Below, piece by piece: positions 26,705-36,325 of a stretch of DNA of 64,000 nucleotides. The stretch comes from Acidobacteriota bacterium. Lineage in GTDB: Bacteria > Acidobacteriota > Terriglobia > UBA7540. The stretch is taken from the NCBI GenBank assembly GCA_902812365.1, contig CADDZC010000008.1, forward strand, positions 1 to 64,000. Direction: 5' to 3'. The notes below the pieces were generated by a model that saw only the letters and a program-made list of their open reading frames with translations, ran no database searches and had not been told where the DNA came from. The position numbers and the translations under genes are program-made. Every line of letters begins with the position of its first letter. Positions within the stretch are counted from its first letter, which is position 1.

Positions 26705-28078
26705 TTATCCTTTCGGCTCCAAGGCTTGGTCTGTATCGCCGGTGGCGCCGTCGAAAGCGGCCAAGCCTCGATCTTTGGAAGGGCACCCACCTTGGGAAAG
26801 ACGGCTTTTCGAAAACGTCCCGGTCTTCAGTGAAATCGGCTTCTCCACAACTGCGAATAACAACGTGGACGTGAGCCAGCTTGTCAAGAATGCCGTGGGA
26901 GCAAACAGGCAAAAAAGGACCGGCGAGTTTCCGTCGGGCTTGAACCCGGAATGCAGCACATACGAGAGTCCGTGGAGTGTAACACCATGCAGCAGATAGA
27001 ACGAGTAGCTCATGTTTCCGAGGTATCGCAAAGGAGACCAACACAAAGATTTTTCGAGAAATCCACCCCCCGCTATACAAAAGAGAATGAATAAAAAGCA
27101 GCTCATGCCGAGCATCATCACCTTATAAGGACCTTCCCAGCTTGTGATTCCGGGCAGCGCCGTGTTCCCAGCACTCGCCGCCGGAAGCAGCCGTGCCAGC
27201 TTCTGCATATCCAGCAGATACGCGAAGACCAGGTTGCCCCCGAACACCACGCCGGCGAGCGGTTCTCCCCATCTTGCTCTCAGAAACCTCCTCCAACCAG
27301 CCGATGACGTTGCCTCAAAAAGGATGATTCCTGAAACAAACATCAGCAACCGTACCCTGGACAGAGTCTCGGTGAACGAGTAGATCAAGTAGCAAGCGGA
27401 TACGCCGAGAAACAATGCGACGCGCCATTTTCTTTGCCATTTTGCCATTCTGGTAAAGGTGACCACGAGCGGGATCGTCACGTAGAAAAAAAACTCGTAG
27501 CTGAGGCTCCAGGCAACGGTGATGAGCGGTTTAATATGGAAAATGCCCGGCAGCAAAAGGAGGTTTGCCAGAATCAAGACGGCATCGGAAAACAGTGTGC
27601 CATGAAGCTTGTTGAGGCGAGGAAAGATAGCGAATACAGTCAGATAAAGACCCAGCACGCAAACGAAGGTCGGAAAGATCCGCTCGATCCGCCGCTCGAT
27701 GAATTTCAAGTAATGCGGCTGCTTCTGGAGTAGGGCACCATAAATCAGGTACCCGCTGAGAACAAAGAAAAGGTCCACGCCTGTATTGCCGACCAGACCT
27801 AAAAACTGCGACACCCTGAACAGACCGGAGCTGGAAGCTACGTAATCGCTGAAAATAGCGTGATAATGGACAAAAAACACTAACGTAACGGCTAAACCTC
27901 TCAGCCCTTCCATGGGTAATGAACGTGAAGGATCACTGGAAACCTTGTACAGGGAGCTCGGTGACGGGAGACACCTGCATATCCTGGCGACGAAAAAACG
28001 GCCAGACAGCGTCCGCGCTCCTCTACGTTCGTTCATTCCGCGTCGAGTCCAGGTTGCCGGCCTCAAGCCGGAAGTCAT
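26705..28078 (-). CDS. OafA/YrhL-type acyltransferase
   Basis: Integral membrane acyltransferase (acyltransferase-3 family) that would O-acetylate a sugar. It has MEGLRGLAVTLVFFVHYHAIF with the essential His, GNTGVDLFFVLSGYLIYG, RIERIFPTFVCVLGLY, and about ten membrane segments. The ATG at 28078 has AAGG seven bases upstream, but the first 50 residues are Arg/Ser-rich and atypical, so a later start (28036 or 27913) is possible. The tail after GTFSKSR is polar. It is 17 bases downstream of a GT2 gene. Confidence 0.88.
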   Translation of the reverse strand: MTSGLRPATWTRRGMNERRGARTLSGRFFVARICRCLPSPSSLYKVSSDPSRSLPMEGLRGLAVTLVFFVHYHAIFSDYVASSSGLFRVSQFLGLVGNTGVDLFFVLSGYLIYGALLQKQPHYLKFIERRIERIFPTFVCVLGLYLTVFAIFPRLNKLHGTLFSDAVLILANLLLLPGIFHIKPLITVAWSLSYEFFFYVTIPLVVTFTRMAKWQRKWRVALFLGVSACYLIYSFTETLSRVRLLMFVSGIILFEATSSAGWRRFLRARWGEPLAGVVFGGNLVFAYLLDMQKLARLLPAASAGNTALPGITSWEGPYKVMMLGMSCFLFILFCIAGGGFLEKSLCWSPLRYLGNMSYSFYLLHGVTLHGLSYVLHSGFKPDGNSPVLFCLFAPTAFLTSWLTSTLLFAVVEKPISLKTGTFSKSRLSQGGCPSKDRGLAAFDGATGDTDQALEPKG

Positions 28079-28095
28079 CGTCAGCCTTACGAATT

Positions 28096-29142
28096 CTAGA
28101 TCTGGGGTCCGTCACGATGACGGCCTAAGCGTGCCAACCAACCCGGACGGGTTCGCTCCAATTCATTCACATAGCACAGCGTCGACTTGCGCACCGGTAG
28201 TCGGTCCCGATGGATTCGTTTTAGCCCCGCCATTCCGTCCCAGACGCCCCGCACGAACGGCCGATAGGCGGCGGTGCGCGCTGCAAAGTAGCCCATCATG
28301 AGCAATTTCGGAATTAAGTAGCGAAGAGCCGAGAGAGCCGGATAATCTTTATAGGCAGTCCAAATATAATTCCGAGTAAAGTAATACAATTGGCGACTCA
28401 GGGAGCGGCCTTGTTGCGAGGCACGGTGGCCAACGCGCACTCGCGGCGTATAAAGGATGCGAAAGCCGCGGTCGAGCAGCCGCAACACGAGATCGTCGCC
28501 TTCCGCACCGTAAAAAAGCGGCTCGTAGTAACCTCTGCATTCTTCCAACACGGTCCGCCGGAAAGCCGACGCCCCCTCGCCGAACCACAGCGTTTCAAAC
28601 TCCGTCTGGCACGCTTGTTTCCAGTATCGAGGGTGGCACCATTCGCGCAGGCGCATCTCACCCGAATCCGGATCGCAGATTTGAAAAGCAAGCACGTGAA
28701 TCTGCGGATGCTTTCCAAAGATCTCGACGATCCGGCTGACGTCCGCTGCGGACATGAACGTCACATCGTCCTCTAGAAACACCAAGATTTCGCCAGAAGC
28801 GGCAGCAATGCCCGCGTTGCGCCCCCCGCACGCGCCACGATTCCGCTCCAGTTCGATCAGGCGAACTTGCGGCCTGCTCAGGGCCGCCACTTGCCTGAGA
28901 TCGTCCTCGGAATGGTTGTCTACCACGATGATTTCCAGGTTCGGGTAGTCCTGCCCCAGTACCGAGCGCAGTGTCTCTTCGATGGTTTCTCTGCGCTTGT
29001 AGTACACGATGATGACGCTCACCCGGGGTTGGTTTCCCTCTCTCCCGAGTACGCCACTCGGTGAAAGCGACGCCAGAGGTTCGCCGCTATTAGAGAGTGC
29101 AATAGATTGTGGAGTGAATGACGCCATCACTGACCTCGGCAT
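28096..29142 (-). CDS. Glycosyltransferase family 2
   Basis: GT-A glycosyltransferase of 348 residues. VSVIIVYYKRRETIEETLRS, NRGACGGRNAGIAAASGEIL and LVFLEDDVTFM (acidic metal-binding DD) place it in the rhamnosyltransferase-like GT2 group. YGAEGDDLVLRLLDRGFRI is the late acidic acceptor motif. Either ATG at 29142 or 29127 could be used. It belongs to the minus-strand run that includes the DUF362 gene upstream. Confidence 0.88.
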   Translation of the reverse strand: MPRSVMASFTPQSIALSNSGEPLASLSPSGVLGREGNQPRVSVIIVYYKRRETIEETLRSVLGQDYPNLEIIVVDNHSEDDLRQVAALSRPQVRLIELERNRGACGGRNAGIAAASGEILVFLEDDVTFMSAADVSRIVEIFGKHPQIHVLAFQICDPDSGEMRLREWCHPRYWKQACQTEFETLWFGEGASAFRRTVLEECRGYYEPLFYGAEGDDLVLRLLDRGFRILYTPRVRVGHRASQQGRSLSRQLYYFTRNYIWTAYKDYPALSALRYLIPKLLMMGYFAARTAAYRPFVRGVWDGMAGLKRIHRDRLPVRKSTLCYVNELERTRPGWLARLGRHRDGPQI

Positions 29143-29196
29143 ACCCGGAAAACCGCGAGCTGAAGCCGCCGATTAACCTGAAATAGCTCACCCGAC

Positions 29197-30171
29197 TCAG
29201 CTCGGTATGGCACCGACTTTTCGCAGAGTCTGGACCAGCGCGCGACAGGCATTATAAACTCGATCGTTTCCGATAACGCCATCAACAAACCACGAGTAGC
29301 GGCTAAGCTGAAACATCGCCCAGTTGACACGGTCTTTAGGAGCTGGCTCAAACTGGACACGAAATTTTTGCCAGTCGCCGTCCCACTCGATCTTGTCTTC
29401 GTCAATTTCTCCTAATCCGTCTTCAGCCGCCAGCGCAACATGCCGCGCCCGCCGTGGTTCCAACCCCACCAGCCGCATCGCGCTGGCATCGAGAGCAACC
29501 GCATCTCGGCTTGCCAGTATCAAGTTCAAACGGCGGGGCCTGCCGTAAACCGGGCCACGAGCCTCCATTCCGACAATCGCATCCATCAAAGCCATTTGGG
29601 GATGGAAAATCCGATGCAAGGTGGCCAGGAGGCGGTTGATCCGCCGGTGCTCGCGGATGCGGTCTCGGTAACCGGGGACGCAGCCCCACTGGTTCTTAAG
29701 CGCGCCTGTAAAGTAAGTCAAAGCGTGAGTCTTAAGCACGGGCAAAGTAATAAAAGCGTCGGCCTCTAAAAGCAGTTTGGGCAATTCCATTTCTCCTGCC
29801 GGCGGGCAAGACACGCGGGACGTGGGTAGCTTAGAAAAATTCACCAACTGGACGCCATGCTTGCGAGCCATAGCGACGTAGCCGGACACCTCAAATCCCT
29901 CCTCGGCGGTTTGCCGCATGTGGTCTGCTTCCCCCACATAAATGTTCCGCGTCCTCGAGAGCAAGGCCTCGCAAAGCGCCGCCACCAGTCGTACATCGGT
30001 ATTCGCCGCTCCAGCAACCTCCGGAGAAACGGCGCACAAATTCGGTTTCAGCACAACTGTGCCATCCGCGGGCAGCCAGCTCTTCCACTCGCATAGGTCC
30101 AAGGACTCCGCCACCGCGCGGTTTATCATAGATTCTGAAAATTCCCGTAATATGACTCGACTCTTTGCCAT
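29197..30171 (-). CDS. DUF362 domain protein
   Basis: Protein of 324 residues of the DUF362 family, whose biochemical role is not established. Conserved segments are VVLKPNLCAVSP, NIYVGEADHMRQTAEEGFEVSGY, ADAFITLPVLKTHALTYFTGALKNQWGCVP and NLILASRDAVALDASAMRLVG. It lacks the C-terminal ferredoxin-type Cys clusters found in some relatives. The ATG at 30171 has a clear AGGAG. It follows the nucleotidyltransferase-like gene and precedes a glycosyltransferase, so a part in sugar or lipid-carrier modification is possible but unproven. Confidence 0.85.
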   Translation of the reverse strand: MAKSRVILREFSESMINRAVAESLDLCEWKSWLPADGTVVLKPNLCAVSPEVAGAANTDVRLVAALCEALLSRTRNIYVGEADHMRQTAEEGFEVSGYVAMARKHGVQLVNFSKLPTSRVSCPPAGEMELPKLLLEADAFITLPVLKTHALTYFTGALKNQWGCVPGYRDRIREHRRINRLLATLHRIFHPQMALMDAIVGMEARGPVYGRPRRLNLILASRDAVALDASAMRLVGLEPRRARHVALAAEDGLGEIDEDKIEWDGDWQKFRVQFEPAPKDRVNWAMFQLSRYSWFVDGVIGNDRVYNACRALVQTLRKVGAIPS

Positions 30172-30232
30172 TTGGCTCCTGAACTGCGATCACCTCAGCT
30201 GCATTGCACGAAGGGATCCGAAAAGTTAATCT

Positions 30233-31492
30233 TCAAGCAACCGTTTTTTCGATGAACCGATGATAGTTCGTGGCAACTTGAGCTGCCCAATCCCTCCAGT
30301 CACCCGCGCTCCTATTCCACGCTTCCACGATCGGCAGTGAACCAGCTGGCCTCGCGCTCGTGTCGTCCGGCCATTGAAACCATCCCGACTTGACCCAAAC
30401 GGGCAAGCGGAAGAGAAGATCGGCCGCGGCTTCATAGATGAGGCACCGCGGCGAACCTCGCCGGCATAGAATCATCCAGCGAGGCCAATGGCGACAGCTC
30501 CGGATCCATCCGCTGGCACGCATCACATATGCCCAGCCGCGCAACCTTCTCGTCATCGGCTGGGATTTGGCCCATCTCTTCATAAGAGCTGACGCCTTGT
30601 CGTCAGCACCGGTCAGCCGAACTAGTTCCCATCTCCACAGTTCCCGTGCATAGTCCACAGCCTCTTCCCAGAACTCCAATGACGGTTGCAGCCACGCCTC
30701 ATGTGGCACCGTGCGCGAGGAAATACCCCGGAGCTTAACCTCCGTGCATGCCCGCACCTTCTCGCTGAACGCGGCCAAGGGGAAGGGCAGCAAGCCGTCC
30801 CCACCGGCGCCAGCAACCGCCAAACGGTCCAGGGCCCTGGCCCGCTCACGATACGACGGCTCGTAAGCACCCAGAAATACGAGAAGCGAGGTGGCCATGT
30901 CCAAATAGAGTTTCAGGGTTCGGTAGTAGAGGTTTTCCGGCAAGCCTGTCAATCCCGGCCTGATCGCCGCCGCCGCCTCTAATTGCTCGACAATACGGTT
31001 TGCCAATAACCGCCACGCATCCTCTAAAAGAATGTCGGCAGATGTGAACTCGGGCACGAGCGAGAGAATACCTGACTCTCCGGCAACGACTCGGCCCCAT
31101 CTTTTCAGTTCGTAGCTCAAAATACGCCGCGGCAGTGTCCGGAGATATTTCGAATCAACCGGGCTGATCTCAACGCGACACACAATGCCGCGCCGAAAGA
31201 GGTTGGTCTCAATTTCCTCACTTAATCTTTGGACCTCAAACCGGGCGGGGAACGTAGCGCCATCTGCCCTGACCAGGAAGAACTCTGCGTCTCCGAGCAG
31301 TCTGTGTTGCTTGCCTTCCCGCACAAACGTGCCTTCACCCCTGGCTAGGCTGCCGCTCAGCACCAGCGCTCCTAACGCACGCCTGCATTCGCGCTCGCAA
31401 ACCGAGGCGGCTTGCAAACTGATGGCGTCAACCAGCGCGTTCTTGTCCCGTTCCGAATCGAGCTGTTCCTCAACCGAGTTCATCAACTTCAT
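30233..31492 (-). CDS. Nucleotidyltransferase-fold protein
   Basis: Protein of 419 residues with an N-terminal DNA-polymerase-beta-like nucleotidyltransferase signature: ALVLSGSLARGEG (GS-x-R-E-like) followed by LLGDAEFFLV, which gives the D-x-E metal pair. The remainder is largely alpha-helical with no recognised domain. It overlaps the following GT4 gene in an ATGA junction. It could transfer a nucleotide or phospho-group to the polysaccharide or to a protein of the locus; no direct evidence exists. Arg and Trp are frequent in the C-terminal third. Confidence 0.7.
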   Translation of the reverse strand: MKLMNSVEEQLDSERDKNALVDAISLQAASVCERECRRALGALVLSGSLARGEGTFVREGKQHRLLGDAEFFLVRADGATFPARFEVQRLSEEIETNLFRRGIVCRVEISPVDSKYLRTLPRRILSYELKRWGRVVAGESGILSLVPEFTSADILLEDAWRLLANRIVEQLEAAAAIRPGLTGLPENLYYRTLKLYLDMATSLLVFLGAYEPSYRERARALDRLAVAGAGGDGLLPFPLAAFSEKVRACTEVKLRGISSRTVPHEAWLQPSLEFWEEAVDYARELWRWELVRLTGADDKASALMKRWAKSQPMTRRLRGWAYVMRASGWIRSCRHWPRWMILCRRGSPRCLIYEAAADLLFRLPVWVKSGWFQWPDDTSARPAGSLPIVEAWNRSAGDWRDWAAQVATNYHRFIEKTVA

Positions 31493-32733
31493 GGCGCCTC
31501 ATCCGACGCTCCCGGTGAAAAGCTGCCCGATGGATCTGGCGCCGGCGTCAAAACCCCGGCGTCTTCTGCGCGCAGGTCCAGAGTCGGCGCTCTATGCATG
31601 GCCGCACGATGAAGAGCCTTGAGATATAGCTCCTGCGTTTTCGAAACCTGCTGTTCTTTGTCGAAGTGCAGCACTGCCCATTGTCTTCCTGCCGCTCCCA
31701 ATTCACGCCTTAGCTCTCGGTTGCGCAACAGGCAGCGAATGGCAACGGCGAGAGCGCCGGGATCGCCAGGAGGCACTGTCAGCCCCGTCTTCCCGTGAAC
31801 CACAACCTCCGGCGTGCCGTCAACCGCCGTGGCGATCATGGGAGTGCCCATGGCAAGCGACTCGATGGCCGCAATAGGAAGTCCTTCGTAGAGTGAAGGC
31901 AACACCGCGATATCCGCCATGGCAAGCCAATTCTCGGGATCGGCCTGACGACCCACGAAATCGACCGACCGTTCCAATCCCAGGGAACGGGATTTTTGTT
32001 CAAGCTCAGCTCGCAGCGTGCCGTCCCCGACGAAAACGACGCGAAGACGAGGAAACTCTGGCACCACGTGGGTTAGGGCCTCCAGCAAGATGTGGTGACC
32101 CTTCTGCGGCTCAAGTCGTGCCATCACCACGATCACGAGATCGTCTTCGCCGAATCCCCGCGTCTTTCTGAGTTCCTGCGGACGAAGCCGGGCGGGATCG
32201 AACCGCGTGAGGTCAATACCGTTCCGGATCACCGTTACCTTCTTCGCCGGTATTCGCTTCTCTTCAACCAAATACCGTGCATTCGCTTCCGAAACCGCGA
32301 TGTAATGGGTTACGAACCGCCCGAGAAACCGGTCGACCGCAAAGCTACCCTTCAGCCAGCCTCGGCGCCACCCTTCGCGCACGTGAGGTGTCTCCACGAT
32401 CGCTGGGATACCACACAAAAAGGCTGCCGGAGAAGCGACCAAACTGCTCCTGAACATATGAGAATGGACCACGTCCGGCCGCCAGCATCGCATCAGCTTC
32501 ACAAGCTGGAGCATGCCGCGAACCTCGAGAGGGTTTTCAATCGAGAGTCTCGCCACTGGAACGTCGTTAGGAATATCAGGCTCGAATTGTTCGGCCAGAA
32601 TGGCGGGACAGACCAGATAGCTCTTAAAGATGCCCCGATCCAGTCCGTGCAGAAGCCGCAACAGGTGCTCCTCGACACCTGCGCGGACGGTTGTGTTCGT
32701 AAACTGCAAAACCTTAATCTGGCCATCAACCAT
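31489..32733 (-). CDS. Glycosyltransferase family 4
   Basis: GT-B enzyme of 414 residues. KVLQFTNTTVRAGVEEHLLRL opens the acceptor domain, VVHSHMFRSSLVA and VIRNGIDLTRFDP are typical, VMARLEPQKGHHILLEA starts the donor domain, and PSLYEGLPIAAIESLAMGTP holds the E-x7-E pair. It resembles enzymes from XrtA-type loci that act in polysaccharide elongation. It overlaps both neighbours (eight bases with the phosphodiesterase gene, four with the nucleotidyltransferase gene), so these three form a tight operon segment. Confidence 0.92.
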   Translation of the reverse strand: MVDGQIKVLQFTNTTVRAGVEEHLLRLLHGLDRGIFKSYLVCPAILAEQFEPDIPNDVPVARLSIENPLEVRGMLQLVKLMRCWRPDVVHSHMFRSSLVASPAAFLCGIPAIVETPHVREGWRRGWLKGSFAVDRFLGRFVTHYIAVSEANARYLVEEKRIPAKKVTVIRNGIDLTRFDPARLRPQELRKTRGFGEDDLVIVVMARLEPQKGHHILLEALTHVVPEFPRLRVVFVGDGTLRAELEQKSRSLGLERSVDFVGRQADPENWLAMADIAVLPSLYEGLPIAAIESLAMGTPMIATAVDGTPEVVVHGKTGLTVPPGDPGALAVAIRCLLRNRELRRELGAAGRQWAVLHFDKEQQVSKTQELYLKALHRAAMHRAPTLDLRAEDAGVLTPAPDPSGSFSPGASDEAP

Positions 32734-33931
32734 GGTTCACTATCCTTCTCCGCCGCTCGCCGGCTTCCCGGCTACACTGGGTGCGTGCGCCCAGGACCTC
32801 CTCACGCAAGCAATGAAATATATCGGCGACGGAACGAACCTCAACAGAAGGGGGCAAGTTGGAGAGAAAAATCGCATCCGAGCTGGCATCGGCTGGATGA
32901 TAGCCGTGCATGCCGGCTGGCATCCAGCCGGTCCCGTGGAAGTCGCTTTTGGCGAAGATCCAGCCCGGATCGAGCAGAAATATAATCTCGCCATAGCGCC
33001 TGTCGGGAAAAAGTACGCCCAAACGAGCGAGCTCGTCGTCCGGCAAAATACGCCCACAGCTCAGCGAGAGGAGGAGCTGAGAGATGGCCTGCCGAGCCCG
33101 CTCCGAAAAACACCAAAATCTAGCCATGGTTGAGTCGTAGACGGCGAGATAATCGTCGATCAGCGTAAGGCGCAGGTCCGCAACGTCCCGCGCGAGGTCG
33201 TAATGATGGCGCACGGGCGCCATCCCATGGTCGGAAGTAATGATTAAGCGTGCGTTCGGATCACTTCGGAGCGCCGCATCGAACAACTGGCGGAGGCGGA
33301 CAGTATACCAATCGAGCTTATCCTGAAGGCGCCCCCGATCTCCCCAGTGGTCGTGTAGCGTGCTGTCCATCTCACATAAATAGACAAGAAAGAATTCAGC
33401 GGCGCTGGTCGAAACGTCACTCACGGCGCGAGACAAGATTTCTTCGTCACTCCATTGGTGATACGTGTACACACGATAGCGAACTCCAGCATCGGCCAAC
33501 TGATCGATAATCGAATCGACGTTAAGAATCCCCCGACGGCCGTAAATGTCACGCCGTTCTAGAAAATTGAAGTAAGACAGCACCCGCGGGCTCACGCAGC
33601 ACTCAAAATTGGGACCCATTCCCAGGAATCTCCTGCCTAGCTCCTTAACCAACTTCCGGGTCAGGCGATTGTCTAAAACCGCATCCGGAAGAAATGCAAA
33701 CCGTCGCAACCACCGGAACGGCGACCCTTCCGGATCGTAGTAGAAAAGATTCCAATGCCCCGTGACTGCGGGCGGCTCACCCGTCAGCATGGTCGGAATT
33801 GCTCCGGAACTGAATCCCAAAATCGTCTGCAGCGGAACACGGTACGGGAGTTCATCATTAAGAAACTGGTGCTCCTTGAGGACCTCCCAGCCGAGTGCAT
33901 CGATTAAAACGAAGATCGTCATCCGCGCCAT
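32726..33931 (-). CDS. Alkaline phosphatase-superfamily phosphodiesterase
   Basis: Type I phosphodiesterase/nucleotide pyrophosphatase-like enzyme of about 401 residues. Metal-site segments are FVLIDALGWE, SSGAIPTMLTG (Ser/Thr nucleophile region), YLCEMDSTLHDHWG, IITSDHGMAP and GMHGYHP, giving the full set of Asp/His ligands expected. The ATG at 33931 is preceded by GAGGGAAA and is preferred to the GTG at 33946. No signal peptide is visible, so it may act in the cytoplasm. Inside a polysaccharide locus it may hydrolyse a nucleotide-linked or phosphodiester intermediate; sulfatase activity is less likely because the CxPxR motif is absent. Confidence 0.85.
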   Translation of the reverse strand: MARMTIFVLIDALGWEVLKEHQFLNDELPYRVPLQTILGFSSGAIPTMLTGEPPAVTGHWNLFYYDPEGSPFRWLRRFAFLPDAVLDNRLTRKLVKELGRRFLGMGPNFECCVSPRVLSYFNFLERRDIYGRRGILNVDSIIDQLADAGVRYRVYTYHQWSDEEILSRAVSDVSTSAAEFFLVYLCEMDSTLHDHWGDRGRLQDKLDWYTVRLRQLFDAALRSDPNARLIITSDHGMAPVRHHYDLARDVADLRLTLIDDYLAVYDSTMARFWCFSERARQAISQLLLSLSCGRILPDDELARLGVLFPDRRYGEIIFLLDPGWIFAKSDFHGTGWMPAGMHGYHPADASSDAIFLSNLPPSVEVRSVADIFHCLREEVLGARTQCSREAGERRRRIVNHG

Positions 33932-33957
33932 TTTCCCTCGGGACACCGCCGTATCGC

Positions 33958-35160
33958 TTAGGCAACTTCTGTCAGCAGTTTCACGACCCGGCGGGCCACC
34001 TTTTCCGTCACTTTCGCGTGCATCGGAAGATTCACGACCTGCTTCGAAGCACGCTCACCTTCCGGGCAGGTTCCCCACCGGTATCCAAAAAGCTCAACTT
34101 CTGAATCCGCAGAAGCCTGGACCGGATTTTTGTACCAATCTCCGAGCTCAATCCAGTGACGCCGGGCCTGCGCCAGAGCCCGTGCTTTATCTCGAACACG
34201 AAATGGGTACCGCATCAAAACAGGATCCGCATAGTCTGGAACTCGCAGGACTGGGAGTCCGGCCGCTTTCAGTTCGGCATCGTAAAAGTCCTTGAGCTCC
34301 CTGCGCCTCCGTTGAAGGGCGGTCTGCGCGAGTCTTTTTTTCAACAGCCACTCCTGCAATCGCGACATGCGCTTCGTGTATCCACCCGGTCTGATCCCCT
34401 TCAGTTCCTCCGGGCTTGAGCTGCCTACCACCACCAAACCGCGGGAATAGAGGTTGCGGTACAAGGTCAGCGCAACCCAGTAAAGGCGGGAGGAGGCAGT
34501 CATTGACCGGAGCCAGAGCTGGCCTGCCAGCAACAACACCTCGCCGATTGAAGGGTGTACACATTCATGTTGTCGAAAATCGGCAAGCGCTGCATCGAGT
34601 CGGGGATCGTGTGTTTTCACCCAGCCCCCGATTCCAGTCGAGACTGGCTTGGTCCATTGAGAACTGTAAAATGCTGCGTCACCAATAGACCCAACTTCGT
34701 GCCATTTGCCCCGCGAATCCCGGTAACGGCTCCCCCATACATGTGCGCAATCCTCAATGACAACAATGCCTCGTTCCCGCGCCCAGACGACGATGGGTTC
34801 AATGTCAGCCGGAATTCCAAACGTATGCTGGACTACCACCGCCCTTACGGTGGCTGGTTGCTGTCGGCGGTACGCTGCTTCGATCGTACTGAGAGATAGA
34901 TTAAAGCACTCCGGTTCAATATCGACGTAGATCGGTGTCGCTCCTGCGAACTTTACTGCCGAGGGCACCGAAAACCCCGTGAAGCCGGGCACCAAGACGG
35001 AGTGGCCCTCGCCAATGCCAAGCACCCTCAAAACCGCGTGGAGCGCCACACGGCCCTTCCAAAAGGTGTGAAGGGGCGTCGTCGCAGGCGTGCCCCACGA
35101 CTCTTTGTGACAAATTCGGTCTTTCGCCATGGGTTTCACACGAGTATCACGAACACCCAT
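33958..35160 (-). CDS. DegT/DnrJ/EryC1-type aminotransferase
   Basis: PLP-dependent sugar aminotransferase of about 400 residues that would make an amino sugar nucleotide. It has FWKGRVALHAVLR, VLVPGFTGFSVPSAV, VVVQHTFGIPADI, VVIEDCAH (PLP Asp) and AFYSSQWTKPVSTGIGGWV with the candidate Schiff-base Lys in TKPVS. The C-terminal VVNLPMHAKV is typical. ATG at 35160 or 35130 are both possible. It is a paralog of the gene at 36326-37570, which lies on the other side of the FemAB gene. Confidence 0.88.
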   Translation of the reverse strand: MGVRDTRVKPMAKDRICHKESWGTPATTPLHTFWKGRVALHAVLRVLGIGEGHSVLVPGFTGFSVPSAVKFAGATPIYVDIEPECFNLSLSTIEAAYRRQQPATVRAVVVQHTFGIPADIEPIVVWARERGIVVIEDCAHVWGSRYRDSRGKWHEVGSIGDAAFYSSQWTKPVSTGIGGWVKTHDPRLDAALADFRQHECVHPSIGEVLLLAGQLWLRSMTASSRLYWVALTLYRNLYSRGLVVVGSSSPEELKGIRPGGYTKRMSRLQEWLLKKRLAQTALQRRRRELKDFYDAELKAAGLPVLRVPDYADPVLMRYPFRVRDKARALAQARRHWIELGDWYKNPVQASADSEVELFGYRWGTCPEGERASKQVVNLPMHAKVTEKVARRVVKLLTEVA

Positions 35161-35223
35161 TGCGAAGAGGTCAAGCGATACGGCTGGCCGAACAATCCAT
35201 CTTTGGTCCGTATCTGCTCTCCT

Positions 35224-36321
35224 TTATGGGATCGAGCGCACAATCCGGGGTCCCAGCCAGTTCGTCACTGCCAGGGGAAGTCGCTGCCAGACTCGAACTG
35301 CAACACGAAAACGAGGATTGTCCGGACGCATTTCAGGCACCGTCGTTCCGGCCGATAGCCAGTAGTGCCAATGGAGCGTCCGTTCCTCACAAAGCCAAAG
35401 CCGCTTGAACAGGTGGACGCCGCCACCGGGCGTACATCTTCCGAAGTCGACGAATCTCAATCCCTGGCTAGTTGCCCACTCGATGAGGGTCCAAAACATC
35501 AGAACGACGGGCTGCAAATGACGCGATTCCGGCACCGATCCCGACCATGGTATCTCCAGGCCATCCCTGTAAATGGTCACAATGCCCGCAGCGAGAGTTT
35601 CCCGACCATTATTGATGGTCAGGATCCTTGCCTGATCCCGAAGGTGGCGACAAATGTTTTCGAACCAATCGCGGGGATAGACAGGAGTGCCTAGGCTGCG
35701 CATGTTAATTGAAAAGATCCTGTAAAAGTTTCCCACCGATTCGGCGCCTCCCCACTCAGAATTCAGCCCGTGCTTTATCCCAAAGCGAATTCGCTGCCTC
35801 ATCTTAGAACTCAGTCGCTTCGCGTAACTATCCACATCTTCAGTTGTGGACAGAACCATCGTGACCTTTGGCGTAAGATGATGCCAACCGTAACCGTAAT
35901 TCGAGGCACTGATGCTTCGCAGCTCGATGTGGCGGGCTCCCAGTTCGCGCGCCAAGTCGACCGCATGAGCGAGCAAAGCCTGTGCGGCCTCCTGCGAATT
36001 TGCCAGAACTCCGCCATACGAGAAAAAGGGCACCGAGGTCAGGAATTGCCCGAACAGGCGGCTCCGGATCCAGAACAGCGGCAACACACCCTCAATGGCG
36101 GCGCCGCGGACGGCAGCGAGATAGAAACTGCGGTGTCCGTAAGTCTCTTCGATGACCTCCTTCCAAACCCAGCGATGATAGTTCGAGGCTTCCGGGTGCG
36201 CTTCGACAAACGTATCCCACGAATTTCGGTCGTTCCAGACCACAACCTTTAACCTCGAGTTCGCCGTCGTGTTGGCTGGCGCTTCCGCTGCCAATATCAG
36301 TTCCCGCGTTCCTTCTGCCAT
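35224..36321 (-). CDS. FemAB-family protein, XrtA/PEP-CTERM-associated type
   Basis: GNAT-fold protein of about 365 residues. It has two related half-domains; SKMRQRIRFGIKHGL and YRIFSINMRSLGTPVYPRDWFENI match the FemAB-like proteins that are regular members of exosortase-A exopolysaccharide loci. The family relatives transfer aminoacyl groups to peptidoglycan; here an aminoacyl or acyl transfer to an amino sugar is plausible. The ATG at 36321 has GAGG four bases upstream and begins five bases after the stop of the aminotransferase gene before it. The C-terminal SYTRxP-like region is basic. Confidence 0.88.
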   Translation of the reverse strand: MAEGTRELILAAEAPANTTANSRLKVVVWNDRNSWDTFVEAHPEASNYHRWVWKEVIEETYGHRSFYLAAVRGAAIEGVLPLFWIRSRLFGQFLTSVPFFSYGGVLANSQEAAQALLAHAVDLARELGARHIELRSISASNYGYGWHHLTPKVTMVLSTTEDVDSYAKRLSSKMRQRIRFGIKHGLNSEWGGAESVGNFYRIFSINMRSLGTPVYPRDWFENICRHLRDQARILTINNGRETLAAGIVTIYRDGLEIPWSGSVPESRHLQPVVLMFWTLIEWATSQGLRFVDFGRCTPGGGVHLFKRLWLCEERTLHWHYWLSAGTTVPEMRPDNPRFRVAVRVWQRLPLAVTNWLGPRIVRSIP

Positions 36322-36325
36322 CGCC

